A model generated the notes under the pieces. It worked only from the letters and a program-made list of their open reading frames with translations, had not been told where the DNA came from and made no database searches. Positions 35,901-43,665 of a stretch of 64,000 nucleotides of DNA are shown piece after piece. Each line of letters starts with the position of its first letter. The first letter of the stretch is position 1. Both the position numbers and the translations under genes were made by a program. Source of the stretch: Siphonodentalium dalli (lineage: Eukaryota > Mollusca > Scaphopoda > Gadilida > Siphonodentaliidae); assembly GCA_032622095.1 (NCBI GenBank), contig CP136064.1, positions 179,276,011 to 179,340,010 of the forward strand. The letters are read 5' to 3'.

Positions 35901-38900
35901 CAGTAGTGTACAGTTGGCAATTTCAAGGTGGTTTTTTACCAAGCTACATACTTGAAGTCTCTCTAGCCACATATTCTGTTTAAATCTACTTCTTTTAAAG
36001 TGATTATGAAAAGTGCTCACTGTTTTGGTCTCCAGAGTCCCAGTCTTATCAGTCTTTGCAGTCTGGTGAGCGACCCCACAGTCATTGACTGTCTTGTTAT
36101 AAGCAAGGCTCCCTATGGCAGACTCGCATATATAAGAGAATGCACTGGCACAGCATATTTAATGCTGCACCGGCGCAGCTCCCATCATGAAAGGGTTAAT
36201 AACTCATATCGAAACCATTGTTATGTAAACATTACTGTTACAGTGGAATCACTAATCAATGTCCAATTAGTCCATTAAGATACCGAAATTTAATAAAAAC
36301 TTGACGGCAATCATTGGAAAAGGTCAAAGCATTGAAAAATGTTCTAAAAAAAATCAAATTAAGCTAAACTATTTTAACTTTGATGTTTGTTGACAAATCA
36401 CTGTAAAAGATTTGTTTACATAACAATCGTTTCAGCAGGCGAAAATTTCATTATTGGAGAACTGTCAATAATGAATATAAGAACAAAGTTTATCTAGTTT
36501 CTATGTTCTTCTTCATGGTGATGTTTTTTAAAAACTTTTAAATTGGGTGCACATTTACCCACTTGGGTTCCTTTAACTTGTTTTATTGGTTCCTTTACCA
36601 TAGAATGGTTTGATGGACTGTGTTAACAACCGGCTGCCGTTACTTCTGTCACGAGGACTCATTGGTCTTGTCGTCATTGATTCAGTCGCTGCTGTGTTCC
36701 GCTGCGAATACGAGGGAAGAGAGATCATTAAAAGAGCCAAGCATATATCGTCCATGTCTAACAAACTGCAGCAGCTTAGCTTTGAGCATCAGATCCCCAT
36801 CGTTTGTATAAATCAGGTATGTCAAGAGCTGCAATAATGCCCTAAATAATCGACTCCTTATCCACAGCAGAATTATGGGTAATTTTTAAGGATGTAGTCC
36901 GAAATATGGCTGTGAGAGCTTTCTGATGAATGACAACAAGCCATAATTCCGACTAAATCCTGAAAAATTGTCCATAATTCTGCAGTGGTTAAGGAGTCGA
37001 TTATTTAGGGCATTACTGTATGTCAATTGCTATGCCTTGATGAGGACTGCTCAGAATCTATTGCTTATTATCACTGTGGGGAATCACGTGGCTTCGAGTC
37101 GATGAGTATCATGCATTCAAAATGGCCTAGGCGATCGCAAATGCAACCAGAAATGAGGAAAAGGTAAAAAACTAGGATAATGATATATTACATAGTATTT
37201 TGGCAGCTACGAGCATATGATATACTATTTTTCAAACAAGCTGATACCTCATTTGTGTCCAAATTCACAGTTGTTTTCTCTAACATTCTGACCAAAGTTG
37301 TCAGTCGAAGGATTCTCCTAGATGTATGGATTGGTGTATTATACACGAACCTCCGACTGGAAACTTGGGTCAGAATGTTATAGAAAATAAATGTTATATA
37401 AAGTTGTCAGTCGAAGGATTCTCCTAGATTTATGGACTTGTGTATTATACACGACTGGAAACTTTTTGGTCAGAATGTTATAGAAAACAAATGTTATATA
37501 AAGTTGTCAGTCGAAGGATTCTCCTAGATGTATGGACTGGTGTATTATACACGAACCTCCGACTGGAAACTTTGGTCAGAATGTTATAGAAAACTATTGA
37601 GCATTTCTGAATAAATAAGGAATCAACTTGTTTTAAAAATAAACTAGCATATGGTAGTAACAGGCAAAATGCTATGTTTTGTGTCAGTTTTTACCTCACC
37701 TGAGACAAAGTCTCCGGTGGAGCTATAGTCATCACTCCTCGTCCGTCGTCCGTCCGTCCGTCTGTCCGTCTGTCCGTCTGTCCGTCTGTCCGTCAACTTT
37801 TTTAAAAACATCTTCTCCTCTTAAACCATCATACCGAATTGGTTCATATTTGGTGTGTATGTTCCCTAGGTGACTCTCATTCAGATTTGTTCAAATGAGG
37901 TCACTGGGTCAAATAGTTGCGAAACAAGGGCCATAACTCTATTCCTCCATAGTAATTCTTACAACAACTTCTTGTCCATAACCATTGGGCCAATTTAGCT
38001 AATATTTGGTATGGAGAGTCCTTGGGTGACTGGTGTTTAGATTTGTTCAAATGAGGTCACCCGGTCAATTAGTTGAGAAACCAGGGCCATAACTCATAGT
38101 GATTCTTACAATGACTTCTTCTAAAAAAATATTTGGCCGATTTAGCTTATATTTGGTACAGAGATACCTTGGGTGACTGGGGTTCAGATTTGTTCAAATG
38201 GGGTCACTGGGTCAAATAGGGGCAGAGCCAGGGACATAACTTTAAAAACAAAAAATTTAATTTTTGCATTTTTACCTTTAATTTTTGTTTAGGACACATC
38301 ACAGCCGCATATTTCTTACCTAGATTTTTCTTAGCATGTGCTTCATCTGTATGGATTTTGGTATTGTTTATTTAACCCCTTCCACTCTTGTTTTGATATA
38401 GAATTCATCCAAGACAGGATTACTCAAACATTTTTCATCTGATCAACACCAAATTTGGTATATGAATTTTTGACACTTATATACAGATCAAGTTAAAATA
38501 TGGGTTTGATCCGATATATTTTAACAGAGTTATGGCCCTTTATAATTCACACCCCTTTGCTATGCACTATTAATTTTTAAGAGGACACTCAAGCCTGTAT
38601 TATTGAAAAAGCCAATTTATCATAGTGTGGTCACCCGATCCTCTTGCTGAATACTGCTTGCTTCAGACCAGTTTACCATCTGTCATTACAAGTATCTGTA
38701 AAGGTACAGGTCATTAATTATATAAACTGGCCAGATGACATGTATTATTCTAATCTAAACATATCTGTAGCAATTTAACAACAAACTGGTGCTTCCATTC
38801 AATGTTAGGTGATGACTGACATTCAATGATACTGTGAATGGCTTTGATTTCTTCAAGTCTGGAAATAGTGTGTCTGACATTTACATAGTGAGGTCCCCAG

Positions 38901-41900
38901 ATGGTGAATTTAGTGTTGCTAACCCATACAGCATGCTAGCATCACCAAATACACCCGCCAGGGACCTAATTCTGCTTAGTCCTCATCTTCTGGGAAGTAT
39001 CCTAAGTATCAAATTGACAGTTTGATTTAGTCACTTTTTCCACCTGTTCAGTTTCAATGTCCCCCTAATTTGCAGAAGATAAAATGCATAATTGAGGTGC
39101 TCAATGGGTGTGTATCACCAACTTCAACTGTAGGACTTCATTGATTTAGTAACTTTTTTCCACCTGTTCAGTTTCAATGTCCCCCTAATTTGCAGAAGAT
39201 AAAATGCATAATTGAGGTGCTCAATGGGTGTGTATCACCAACTTCAACTGTAGGACTTCAATCTGTTCCTTGGTTTTATTGGCCATTGAGGCCTAATCAG
39301 ATTGAGGATGAATTTGGTGATGCTAGCCTGCCTTACAGAATATTGTCATTAAATCCACATTTTTGGGACCTAATTCTGCAAATGTCAGACATACTAAATT
39401 CAGGTTTGGCCATTTCATATTATTGTTTTAATCACCAATTATCCAGATGAAATCATACGACTAATATTCAAAGAAAAATGGGGGGGGGGGGGGGGGGGGG
39501 TATATATTGGATTAAATTTGTCTTCTATCTGGCATTTGCAGAATGAGGTCCCCAGAGGGTGAATTTAGTTATGCTACCCTGCACAGCAGTCTAGCATCAC
39601 CAAATACACTAGCCAGGGTCCTCATTCTGCTTAGGCCTCATCTTCTGGGAAGTATATAGGCACTTAAATTGACATTTTTACTTACTTTAGCCCTTCTGTT
39701 TAGTTTCTATATCCCCTAATTTGTGAATATAAAATGCATAATTGAGGTGCCCAATGGGTGCACATCACCAACTTTAACTGGAGAACTTCAATCTAATGCT
39801 ATGTCTCCCATAGCAGTTGAGGCCTACACAGAATGGGGTCCCCAGAGGGTGAATTTGGTGATGCTAGCCCGCATTGCAGGATTGTGTCATTAAATTCACC
39901 CTTTGGGGACCTCATTCTGCAAATGTCAGCCAATTTGTTCAGGCTTGTCTGTTCGAATATTATGTTCTTAACCACCAGTATCCAGTTGAACTCATTATAC
40001 CCTGATTTTGCAAAGAAAACTTGGGGGGGGGGGGGTATATTGGATTGAATTTGTCAGTCTCTATGTCAGACTGTTCTCCCATCCATCCATCTGTCATTAT
40101 GTCTCTATCCGTCCATCAATTGTTTTCTTCTCCAGATACATATTAAAGACCAAATGGGTTTATATATTTAGGTGTGGATGTCCCCCAGGTGACTCACATT
40201 CAGATTTGTTCAAATGAGTTCATCAGGTCAAATAGGTGAGAAGTCAGGGCCATAACTCTTTCCTTCCATAGTAATTCTTAAAACAATTTCTTCTCCAGAA
40301 CCATCTGGACTATTTAGATTATGTTTGGTATGGATGGTCCTTCGGTGACTGGGGTTTAGATTTTTTCAGATTTGGGGTCATTTTAGGAAAATCAGTTCAG
40401 TTCAACTCTTAAAATCTAATGTCTGAAATTACCAAATGAATGGATCTCATAGATGGGGATTCACGTTTGTTCAAATAGGGGCGGAGATAAGAGATTTAAT
40501 TACCAACCAGCCACCCTACACGTGCTCCGGTGGAGCTATAGTCGTCACTCCTCGTCCGTCCATCGTCTGTCCGTCCATCCGTCCGACAACAATTATTTGA
40601 ACATCTTCTCCTCTGGAACCATAAGACCAAATGGGTTCATATTTGGTGTGGATGTTCCCTAGGTGATTCTCATTCAGATTTGTTCAAATGCGGTCACTGG
40701 GTCAAATAGTTGCGAAGCCAGGGCCATAACTCTTTCCCACCATAGTAATTCTTTTAAACATCTTCAGAACAATAAGACCGAATGGTTTCATATTTGGTGT
40801 GGATGTTCCCTAGGTGACTCACATTCAGATTTGTTCAAATGAGTTCACTTGAAATAGTTGCGAAGCCAGGGCCATAACTCTTTCCCTCCATAGTATTCTT
40901 AAAGTGACTTCTTCTCAAATACCATCAGGCTATATGGGTTCATATTTGGTATGAAGGATCCTTGGGTGACTGGGGTTCAGATTTGTTCAAATCAGGTCAC
41001 TGGGTCAAATGTGGGCGGGGCCAGGGACATAACTCCAAATTTTTTGTTTTAGATTTAACTCTTTAGATATCTACTTCTTTTAAAGTGATTATGAAAAGTT
41101 CTGACTGTTGTGGTCTCCAGAGTCCCAGTCTTATCAGTCTTTGCAGTCTGGTGAGCGACCCCACAGTCATTGACTGTCTTGTTTATGTTTTTGTGCATTT
41201 GCACATTTTGAGTGCGTGGAACTCACCAACCTCGAAACCACGTGATTCCCCACCGTGATTACGTCAGATTTATGGAGGCACGGACTCAGTATGGGTGTTC
41301 ATTGCTTCAATGTGCTTGCTTCAGTAAGAGTGAAAAAAATTATCATTTCTTATCGAAACAGCCATCGAAATAGCTGAACAGAACGGCATATTGAGATGTC
41401 CCTCAACTCCGATCAAATTTGAAAACAGTCCCATGCAATATTTAAGCATCCAGATGGATACACTGCATACTTGGGTTTGATTCATTAATTCTCTTAACAA
41501 CACATTTTGTTTCAAATCAAATGCATAGCTTATATGCCATGGAAGCACATTTGTCAATCTTCATTCATCCGCATACAGTGATTATTGTTTCAAGCTTGAG
41601 TTTAGTGTGCCTGTCATTTGCAGAATGACGTCCCCAGAGGATGAATTTAGTGACGCTATCTCGCATAGCGGGCTAGCATCAATAAATTCACCCTCTGAGG
41701 ACCCCATTCCACTTTTGCATCATTTTCTCTGGAAAGTTTCTTTATTATCAAATTTCTATAGAAACTTCCTCACATAGATTCTATTTCTTTTTTAGGGGCT
41801 TGTTACATGAGCCGGGACAACCTGGTCTGCCGTGACAACTCGCTCGTGCTGTTACATGAGTCAAGACAACTCGGTCAGCCGGGATAACTTGGTTTGACGT

Positions 41901-43194
41901 GCACAAAACTAGCTGTCTATCACAGTGTCACAGCGTGATGTGGGTGGTCATTATATGTCACTCACATGACGCGAACATACTATTGGCTGATGTCATGAAA
42001 GTCACAATGAATTATATAATGTTCCAGGTTTCATCCCGGCTAGCAGGGACGACTCGCTGTTACGTGAACCGAGTTGTCCTGGCTAACCGAATTGTCCCAG
42101 CTATGCGGGACGGGTTATCCCGGGTTGCCGAGTTGGCTCGGTCAATGTAACAGCACACCATTATTTTAGCGAGAAAGCACAGAGGACAGAGGAACCTGGC
42201 AAACTGAGTTATCACGGCGAGCCCAGTTGTCCCAGCTCATGTAACAAGCCCCTTAGTTTAGTTTCTCTATATCCCCAAACTGGCAGACGACACATTGCAT
42301 AATCAAGGTTCCCAATGGGTGTACATCACAATATTCACCATTTGTGAACTTCAATCTGAGTCTATGTCTCCTATAGCAGATGAGGCCACGCAGAATGAGG
42401 TTTCCAGAGGGTGAGTTTAGTGATGCTAGCCCACTGTGCAGGATAGCATCACTAAATTCACTCTCTGGGGACCTCATTCTGCAAAAGACAGGCACACTAA
42501 ACTCAGGCTCGGGCTGATGGGGTGGAAATGATTATTGTAATTCAAGTTTATACATTTGGGCTTACAAGGTCAAGGTAAATATTGTGAGACCAATGCATTC
42601 TATATGACCAGGCACCCTTTGGGTTACTCATACATATAAGAGAATGCATTGGCACAGGGTTTTCTCAAATTTTCAGGAAACTCCAGACATGAAAGGGTTA
42701 ATAATGATTTTCAAGGCCCTCTACTCTATAAAAGTTAAGGCTGTTTCTTGGCAAATTCTCAGGTCTTGTAAAGTATTTCAATTATGTGTTTACTTTTATA
42801 AAATCTATGTTATTTCGAATGAACCCACTTGAGTCCCTTTAAATAATTTGGTTAATTGAATTACAAAGCAGAAAAAAACACTCTGTTTGGTTGGATACTC
42901 GGGGAGTCGAGCATGAAAACAGTCTGTGATATTCTAATCGTATTACAGGTATCTGCCTCAATGTCAGATGAGAAGAAACTCACACCAGCATTAGGTTTAT
43001 CATGGGCGAACCAAGTAATGACTAGACTCATGCTCTCGCACACAAACCAACAGATAGACATCAGAGATACATCAACTGATACACCTCGGACATTAAGTGT
43101 GTCTGTGCGCGTGATGGAGGTGGTGTTCGCGCCACATATTCCTCCACTCAGCCACCCTTATGTCATTGATGGAAGTGGAATCAGAGCTGTATGA
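17846..43194 (+). CDS. XRCC3: XRCC3, RAD51 paralogue of homologous recombination (7 exons)
   Basis: Coding exons 17846-17903, 20513-20650, 22519-22608, 25228-25350, 31171-31310, 36604-36816 and 42949-43194 join to 1008 nt, 335 residues plus stop (human XRCC3: 346). XRCC3 acts with RAD51C in the nucleus in RAD51-dependent recombination and Holliday-junction processing (family knowledge). Seen here: an N-terminal small domain ([13 protein letters not shown]), then [14 protein letters not shown], Walker A GESSTGKT at 108-115 followed by Gln, [36 protein letters not shown], Walker [10 protein letters not shown] at 205-213, VCINQ at 250-254 and the C-terminal [10 protein letters not shown]. Introns 1-4 are phase 1 and 5-6 phase 0. 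An in-frame TGA at 17825-17827 supports the ATG at 17846. The acceptor ending at 17820 implies an upstream non-coding exon. Introns of 1.9-6.1 kb are packed with repeats; the coding sequence is intact. Confidence 0.97.
18022..18136. mobile_element. Family A MITE, copy 2 (one arm only)
   Basis: The left arm runs to GAAAGCTC and is then joined directly to AGGGCATTGCTGTA; the right arm is almost entirely deleted. In XRCC3 intron 1. Confidence 0.85.
18537..18904 (+). mobile_element. tRNA-derived SINE
   Basis: The head has RNA polymerase III-like boxes: GGGCCAGTGGTTAGCG (A box) at about 18547 and GCGTTCAAATTCC (B box) at about 18600. An unrelated body follows, ending in (ATT)n at 18881-18900. It is not a functional tRNA: no intact cloverleaf was found. 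In XRCC3 intron 1, sense orientation. Confidence 0.75.
19048..19751. mobile_element. PIF/Harbinger-type element (TIR AGGTCAATTCACAC)
   Basis: The ends are AGGTCAATTCACACTGGG and, reversed, GGGTCAATTCACACCGGG. TTA lies on both sides (19045-19047, 19752-19754), as expected for PIF/Harbinger. It carries a MADF-like frame on the - strand but no DDE transposase. In XRCC3 intron 1. Confidence 0.85.
19318..19470 (-). pseudogene. MADF/Myb-like DNA-binding fragment of a Harbinger element
   Basis: From ATG at 19470 the product starts [20 protein letters not shown] and continues [21 protein letters not shown] before a stop. The spacing (E+LI.EV..H..LYD, KEY, then a Trp) matches the start of MADF domains, which PIF/Harbinger second ORFs often encode. 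It ends after about 50 codons, so the domain is truncated or continues in a lost exon. Confidence 0.6.
19785..20019 (+). repeat. Dispersed repeat family C, near full length
   Basis: The ends are TTAACCCTATCTTTACTAAA and TTTAATAAAGAAAGAGTT, inverted with respect to each other. It is the same family as 3935-4040 and 57955-58194. Reading frames across it also occur in the other copy and are repeat-derived. Confidence 0.7.
20513..20650 (+). CDS. XRCC3: XRCC3 coding exon 2
   Basis: 138 nt, phase 1 to phase 1. It codes for the helical N-terminal domain, including [18 protein letters not shown]. Acceptor CATCTTTTCCAG, donor ACAG/GTCTGT. Confidence 0.95.
20849..21733. mobile_element. hAT-like element (TIR CAGTGTTYGCRCTG) carrying an exon-like segment
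   Basis: The left end is CAGTGTTTGCACTG and the reversed right end CAGTGTTCGCGCTG. Subterminal TTTGGCCAAAT repeats occur on both sides. Flanks CTGTCTGG (20841-20848) and CTGATTGG (21734-21741) match at 6 of 8 positions, an eroded 8-bp duplication. In XRCC3 intron 2. No transposase found. Confidence 0.75.
21476..21650 (-). pseudogene. Exon-like segment inside the 20849-21733 element
   Basis: On the - strand an open frame reads [17 protein letters not shown], then [20 protein letters not shown] and [12 protein letters not shown]. It stops at an excellent donor, GACAAG/GTAAGC, at 21476/21475. AG acceptors lie at about 21644-21648. Wobble positions vary as in a real exon. It may be a host gene fragment captured by the element or a remnant of a transposon gene; I do not recognise it. 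Confidence 0.45.
21811..21925. mobile_element. Family A MITE, copy 3 (arms shortened)
   Basis: Ends are complete. The arms meet at CAGGATTTACATAATTC, so about half of each arm is gone. It retains a 50-bp inverted repeat. Confidence 0.85.
22190..22500. repeat. Repeat family H, two units
   Basis: Two tandem units carry 'ttccagatgataactttagtt' and 'ctgggtgataactttagttt', each with 'catgaaaatacaggtcaa'. Family H recurs at 23312, 25680, 32110, 38395 and 49195. Confidence 0.7.
22519..22608 (+). CDS. XRCC3: XRCC3 coding exon 3
   Basis: 90 nt between acceptor CTTCTTTTTGCAG and donor AGAG/GTACTT. It carries the linker and the [14 protein letters not shown] motif that opens the RecA-like core. Confidence 0.95.
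23312..23910. repeat. Repeat family H array, GTCCGTCC head
   Basis: It opens with GCCCCCGACTTGAAGTCGGC (a hairpin) and a (GTCC)n/(GTAC)n stretch at about 23348-23390. Units with 'gagttatggccctttttt' and 'ggtttccagatgatag' follow. It resembles a non-LTR or SINE-like family with internal tandem units. Confidence 0.7.
24337..24444. mobile_element. Family A MITE, copy 4 (left half only)
   Basis: The left arm runs to GAAAGCTCTCCCC and then breaks into family F/G sequence. In XRCC3 intron 3. Confidence 0.75.
24445..24930 (-). repeat. Repeat family F/G, copy on - strand
   Basis: It contains the reverse complement of the blocks 'aagatggctgcagatggccat' and 'gtcaatgacactgtagctcaa' seen in the array at 46660-48240. 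Confidence 0.6.
25228..25350 (+). CDS. XRCC3: XRCC3 coding exon 4 (Walker A)
   Basis: 123 nt. It codes for [20 protein letters not shown] with the full Walker A, then [10 protein letters not shown]. Acceptor TGCATATTTAAG, donor TCAG/GTAGAT. Confidence 0.97.
25680..26940. repeat. Repeat family H, long tandem copy
   Basis: It begins CCCCCGAAAAAAATAATTCG and (GTCC)n, followed by about six diverged units of 170-200 bp with 'ggtttccggatgataacttt' and 'gagttatggcccttttt'. It ends with 'ttcgggggacactgtggcc' at about 26906-26924. Starts 330 bp after XRCC3 exon 4. Confidence 0.75.
26941..27597. other. XRCC3 intron 4 sequence, no feature seen
   Basis: AT-rich single-copy sequence. No exon or repeat copy supported. 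Confidence 0.4.
27598..27884. repeat. Two adjacent imperfect hairpins
   Basis: The first hairpin (27598-27752) pairs GGTTTATTAATGGC with GCCGTTAATAAACC and ATGATTAACAGCC with GGCTGTTAATCAT. The second (27806-27884) pairs CCGGAAGCGGGCGG with CCGCCCACTTCCGG and GGCGTTAATGAA with TTCATTAACGCC. ATTATTACCACT (27771) and AGTGGTAATAAT (27953) may be the ends of a small element around the second hairpin. Confidence 0.7.
28099..28330. mobile_element. MITE family B, copy 5
   Basis: The ends are TTAACCCTTCCATCATGGAG and GTCATGAAAGGATTAA; one of the inner hairpins is shortened. In XRCC3 intron 4. Confidence 0.8.
28826..29456. repeat. Retroelement-type tandem repeat, four units of about 122 bp
   Basis: Units starting near 28864, 28988, 29110 and 29232 share 'aagtcgatagctccacccg', GTCTGCGCATGCGCG and 'gcacgggctcggcgacccga'. 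The head is 'gactagccgatgagcctgac' and the tail (ACAAACAT)n at 29400-29425. Overlapping frames on both strands here are repeat artefacts. The tail style suggests an RTE-type non-LTR family. Confidence 0.75.
29893..30856. mobile_element. Family A MITE, copy 5, split by a 745-bp insertion
   Basis: The MITE's left end lies at 29893-29933 and its remainder at 30679-30856, resuming at AATTATGGGTAA. Between them sits a separate element listed next. Confidence 0.9.
29934..30678. mobile_element. Element nested in a MITE (TIR CAGGTATCTGC)
   Basis: The left end is CAGGTATCTGC and the reversed right end CAGGGTATCTGCC. GAAGAA is duplicated on both sides (29928-29933, 30679-30684). Subterminal DNA on both sides is full of CCTTGAA words in the same orientation. 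No coding capacity. The CAGG end recalls hAT, but only 6 bp of duplication are clear. Confidence 0.8.
31171..31310 (+). CDS. XRCC3: XRCC3 coding exon 5
   Basis: 140 nt, enters in phase 1 and leaves in phase 0. It codes for [18 protein letters not shown] and ends in [10 protein letters not shown]. Acceptor CATCATGCAG, donor GTT/GTGAGT. Confidence 0.96.
31463..31890. repeat. Dispersed repeat family M, full copy
   Basis: The ends are GAGCACAATCCCATTG and CAATTCTTGTGCTC. A short hairpin CTTTACCAGAATAAATC / GATTGATTCTGGTAAAG lies near the right end. A second copy starts at 43808. In XRCC3 intron 5, starting 150 bp after exon 5. Confidence 0.7.
32110..32545. repeat. Repeat family H, diverged copy
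   Basis: Units with 'ccagataataactccatttc' and 'tttatggcccttttttta'. Ends near 'tctggggacgtgcggcctgg'. Confidence 0.55.
32627..32757. mobile_element. MITE family B, copy 6, truncated by a family D repeat
   Basis: It runs from TTTCATGACTGGAGCTTCC to 'aagccagtgcat', where family D sequence (AGCTCACCTGAGAAG) begins abruptly. Confidence 0.7.
32759..33620. repeat. Repeat family D, GTCCGTCC head and tandem units
   Basis: It opens with TTTTTTAGCTCACCTGAGAA and CTCCGGTGGAGCTATAGTCA, then (GTCC)n and four or five units containing 'gattcagatttgttcaaatg'-type words and 'gaaaccagggccataa'. Other copies: 35110, 37692, 40045. A short C-run follows at 33660. Confidence 0.75.
33998..35105. repeat. Repeat family E tandem cluster
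   Basis: Three to four units of roughly 330 bp. Each has the palindrome CCAGAGGGTGAATTTAGTGA / TCACTAAATTCACCCTCTGG, 'cttaggcctcatcttctggg', 'agttaaatttcccttctagg' and 'cccaatgggtgaacatcacc'. Some units are nearly identical (for example 34148-34250 and 34518-34620), pointing to recent duplication. In XRCC3 intron 5. Confidence 0.85.
35110..35600. repeat. Repeat family D, diverged copy
   Basis: Diverged units with 'gcagagcaagagacttaact' and 'agggacataactatatgtct', without the GTCC head. Confidence 0.55.
35985..36099. repeat. 115-bp duplicated segment (copy at 41070-41184)
   Basis: From CTACTTCTTTTAAAGTGATT to CCACAGTCATTGACTGTC the two segments differ at only a few positions. The flanks differ after that. 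Confidence 0.85.
36106..36199. mobile_element. MITE family B, copy 7 (right part only)
   Basis: From GCTCCCTATGGCAGACTCGC to CATCATGAAAGGGTTAA; joined on its left directly to the 115-bp duplicated segment. Confidence 0.75.
36604..36816 (+). CDS. XRCC3: XRCC3 coding exon 6 (Walker B)
   Basis: 213 nt, phase 0 on both sides. It codes for [18 protein letters not shown], then [19 protein letters not shown] and IPIVCINQ at the donor. A family A hairpin MITE starts at 36832, 15 bases after the exon. Confidence 0.97.
36832..37018. mobile_element. Family A MITE, copy 6, next to the XRCC3 exon 6 donor
   Basis: The ends are CAATAATGCCCTAAAT and AGGGCATTACTG; the centre is shortened. It starts 15 bases after the exon 6 donor (36817). 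Confidence 0.9.
37280..37597. repeat. Tandem repeat, three units of about 103 bp
   Basis: Units share AAGTTGTCAGTCGAAGGATT, 'ctcctagatgtatgga' and 'gtgtattatacacgaacctc'. The start TCTAACATTCTGACCAAAG and the end CTTTGGTCAGAATGTTATAG are inverted, so each unit can fold. In XRCC3 intron 6. Confidence 0.85.
37692..38260. repeat. Repeat family D, copy
   Basis: Opens with CTCACCTGAGACAAAGTCTC, then CGGTGGAGCTATAGTCATCA and (GTCC/GTCT)n. The body closely follows 32759-33300. Confidence 0.75.
38395..38575. repeat. Repeat family H, fragment
   Basis: One unit with 'aacagagttatggcccttta' and 'atacagatcaagttaaaata'; close to the copy at 49300-49500. Confidence 0.5.
38870..39470. repeat. Repeat family E, copy with internal 120-bp duplication
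   Basis: The block from 'cctgttcagtttcaatgtcc' to 'caactgtaggacttca' occurs twice in a row (about 39045-39140 and 39165-39260), almost identical. Confidence 0.75.
39480..39500. repeat. G-run of 21
   Basis: Uninterrupted guanines. Length may be unreliable in the assembly. Confidence 0.9.
39535..39960. repeat. Repeat family E, copy
   Basis: Contains AATGAGGTCCCCAGAGGGTG and the second half-palindrome at about 39890-39925, with the usual body between. Another short G-run follows at 40023-40034. Confidence 0.75.
40045..41040. repeat. Repeat family D, two adjoining copies
   Basis: The heads at about 40080 ('catccatccatctgtc') and 40525 (CTCCGGTGGAGCTATAGTCG) are each followed by D-type units. 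In XRCC3 intron 6. Confidence 0.7.
41070..41184. repeat. 115-bp duplicated segment (copy of 35985-36099)
   Basis: Same segment as at 35985-36099. Just right of it, CGAAACCACGTGATTCCCCA is the reverse complement (one mismatch) of sequence near 37076-37100. Confidence 0.8.
41620..42495. repeat. Repeat family E, copy split by a Harbinger element
   Basis: Left part 41620-41791 and right part 42256-42495 together make one E unit, interrupted inside the 'agaaacttcc..ttagtttctatatcccc' stretch. Confidence 0.8.
41795..42252. mobile_element. PIF/Harbinger-type MITE (TIR GGGGCTTGTTACATGAG)
   Basis: The ends are GGGGCTTGTTACATGAGC and, reversed, GGGGCTTGTTACATGAGCTG. TTA is duplicated at 41792-41794 and 42253-42255. 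Length 458 bp. GTTACATGAG-type repeats recur inside. No transposase. Confidence 0.88.
42560..42700. mobile_element. MITE family B, copy 8 (right half)
   Basis: From GCTTACAAGGTCAAGGTAAA to GACATGAAAGGGTTAA. It ends about 250 bp before the last XRCC3 exon. Confidence 0.75.
42949..43194 (+). CDS. XRCC3: XRCC3 terminal exon with stop codon
   Basis: 246 nt including TGA at 43192-43194. It codes for the C-terminal RecA-fold segment with [17 protein letters not shown] and [16 protein letters not shown]. The loop between CINQ and PALG is shorter than in human. A family A MITE begins 79 bp past the stop, presumably in the 3' UTR. Confidence 0.96.
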   Translation, partial: VSASMSDEKKLTPALGLSWANQVMTRLMLSHTNQQIDIRDTSTDTPRTLSVSVRVMEVVFAPHIPPLSHPYVIDGSGIRAV

Positions 43195-43273
43195 TGGCCA
43201 TAGCGGTGAGCTGAGCTGTCCAATGTGGAATTGAGAAGGACCAGGATATTATGAGATGGACAGCTGTTAACTA

Positions 43274-43506
43274 CAGTAATGCCCTAAATAATCGACTCCT
43301 TAACCACAGCAGAATTGTGGGTAACTTTTCAGGATTTAGTCAGAAATATGGCTTGTTGCCATTCATCAGAAAGCTCTGTGAGAATAAAAGTATACATCAG
43401 TGAGAGCTTTCCGATGAATGGCAACAAGCCATTTTTCTGACTAAATCCTTAAAAGTTACCCATAATTCTGCTGTGGTTAAGGAGTTGATTATTTAGGGCA
43501 TTACTG
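43274..43506. mobile_element. Family A MITE, copy 7, downstream of the XRCC3 stop
   Basis: Full-length, with TA on both sides and a near-perfect 100-bp stem. If XRCC3 mRNA extends past it, the 3' UTR would contain a long hairpin. Confidence 0.92.
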
Positions 43507-43665
43507 TAAGCTGCTGAACTGATAATGATCAGGGCTGTATGTAGTTCTGGTTAAAACACAGACTCGATAGCTAACGCAGTAGTACATCTGGTGACAATGG
43601 CTCTGTGGTAAATTACCTTTGCTATCAGTGTCGCTATAAATAGTTTCTCCTTGATTTGCATGCAG

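Noticed and set aside
39833-40048. Open frames with ASPNSP-type peptides, also at 34386, 34829 and 38834
   Set aside because: Recurring translation of repeat family E, not genes.
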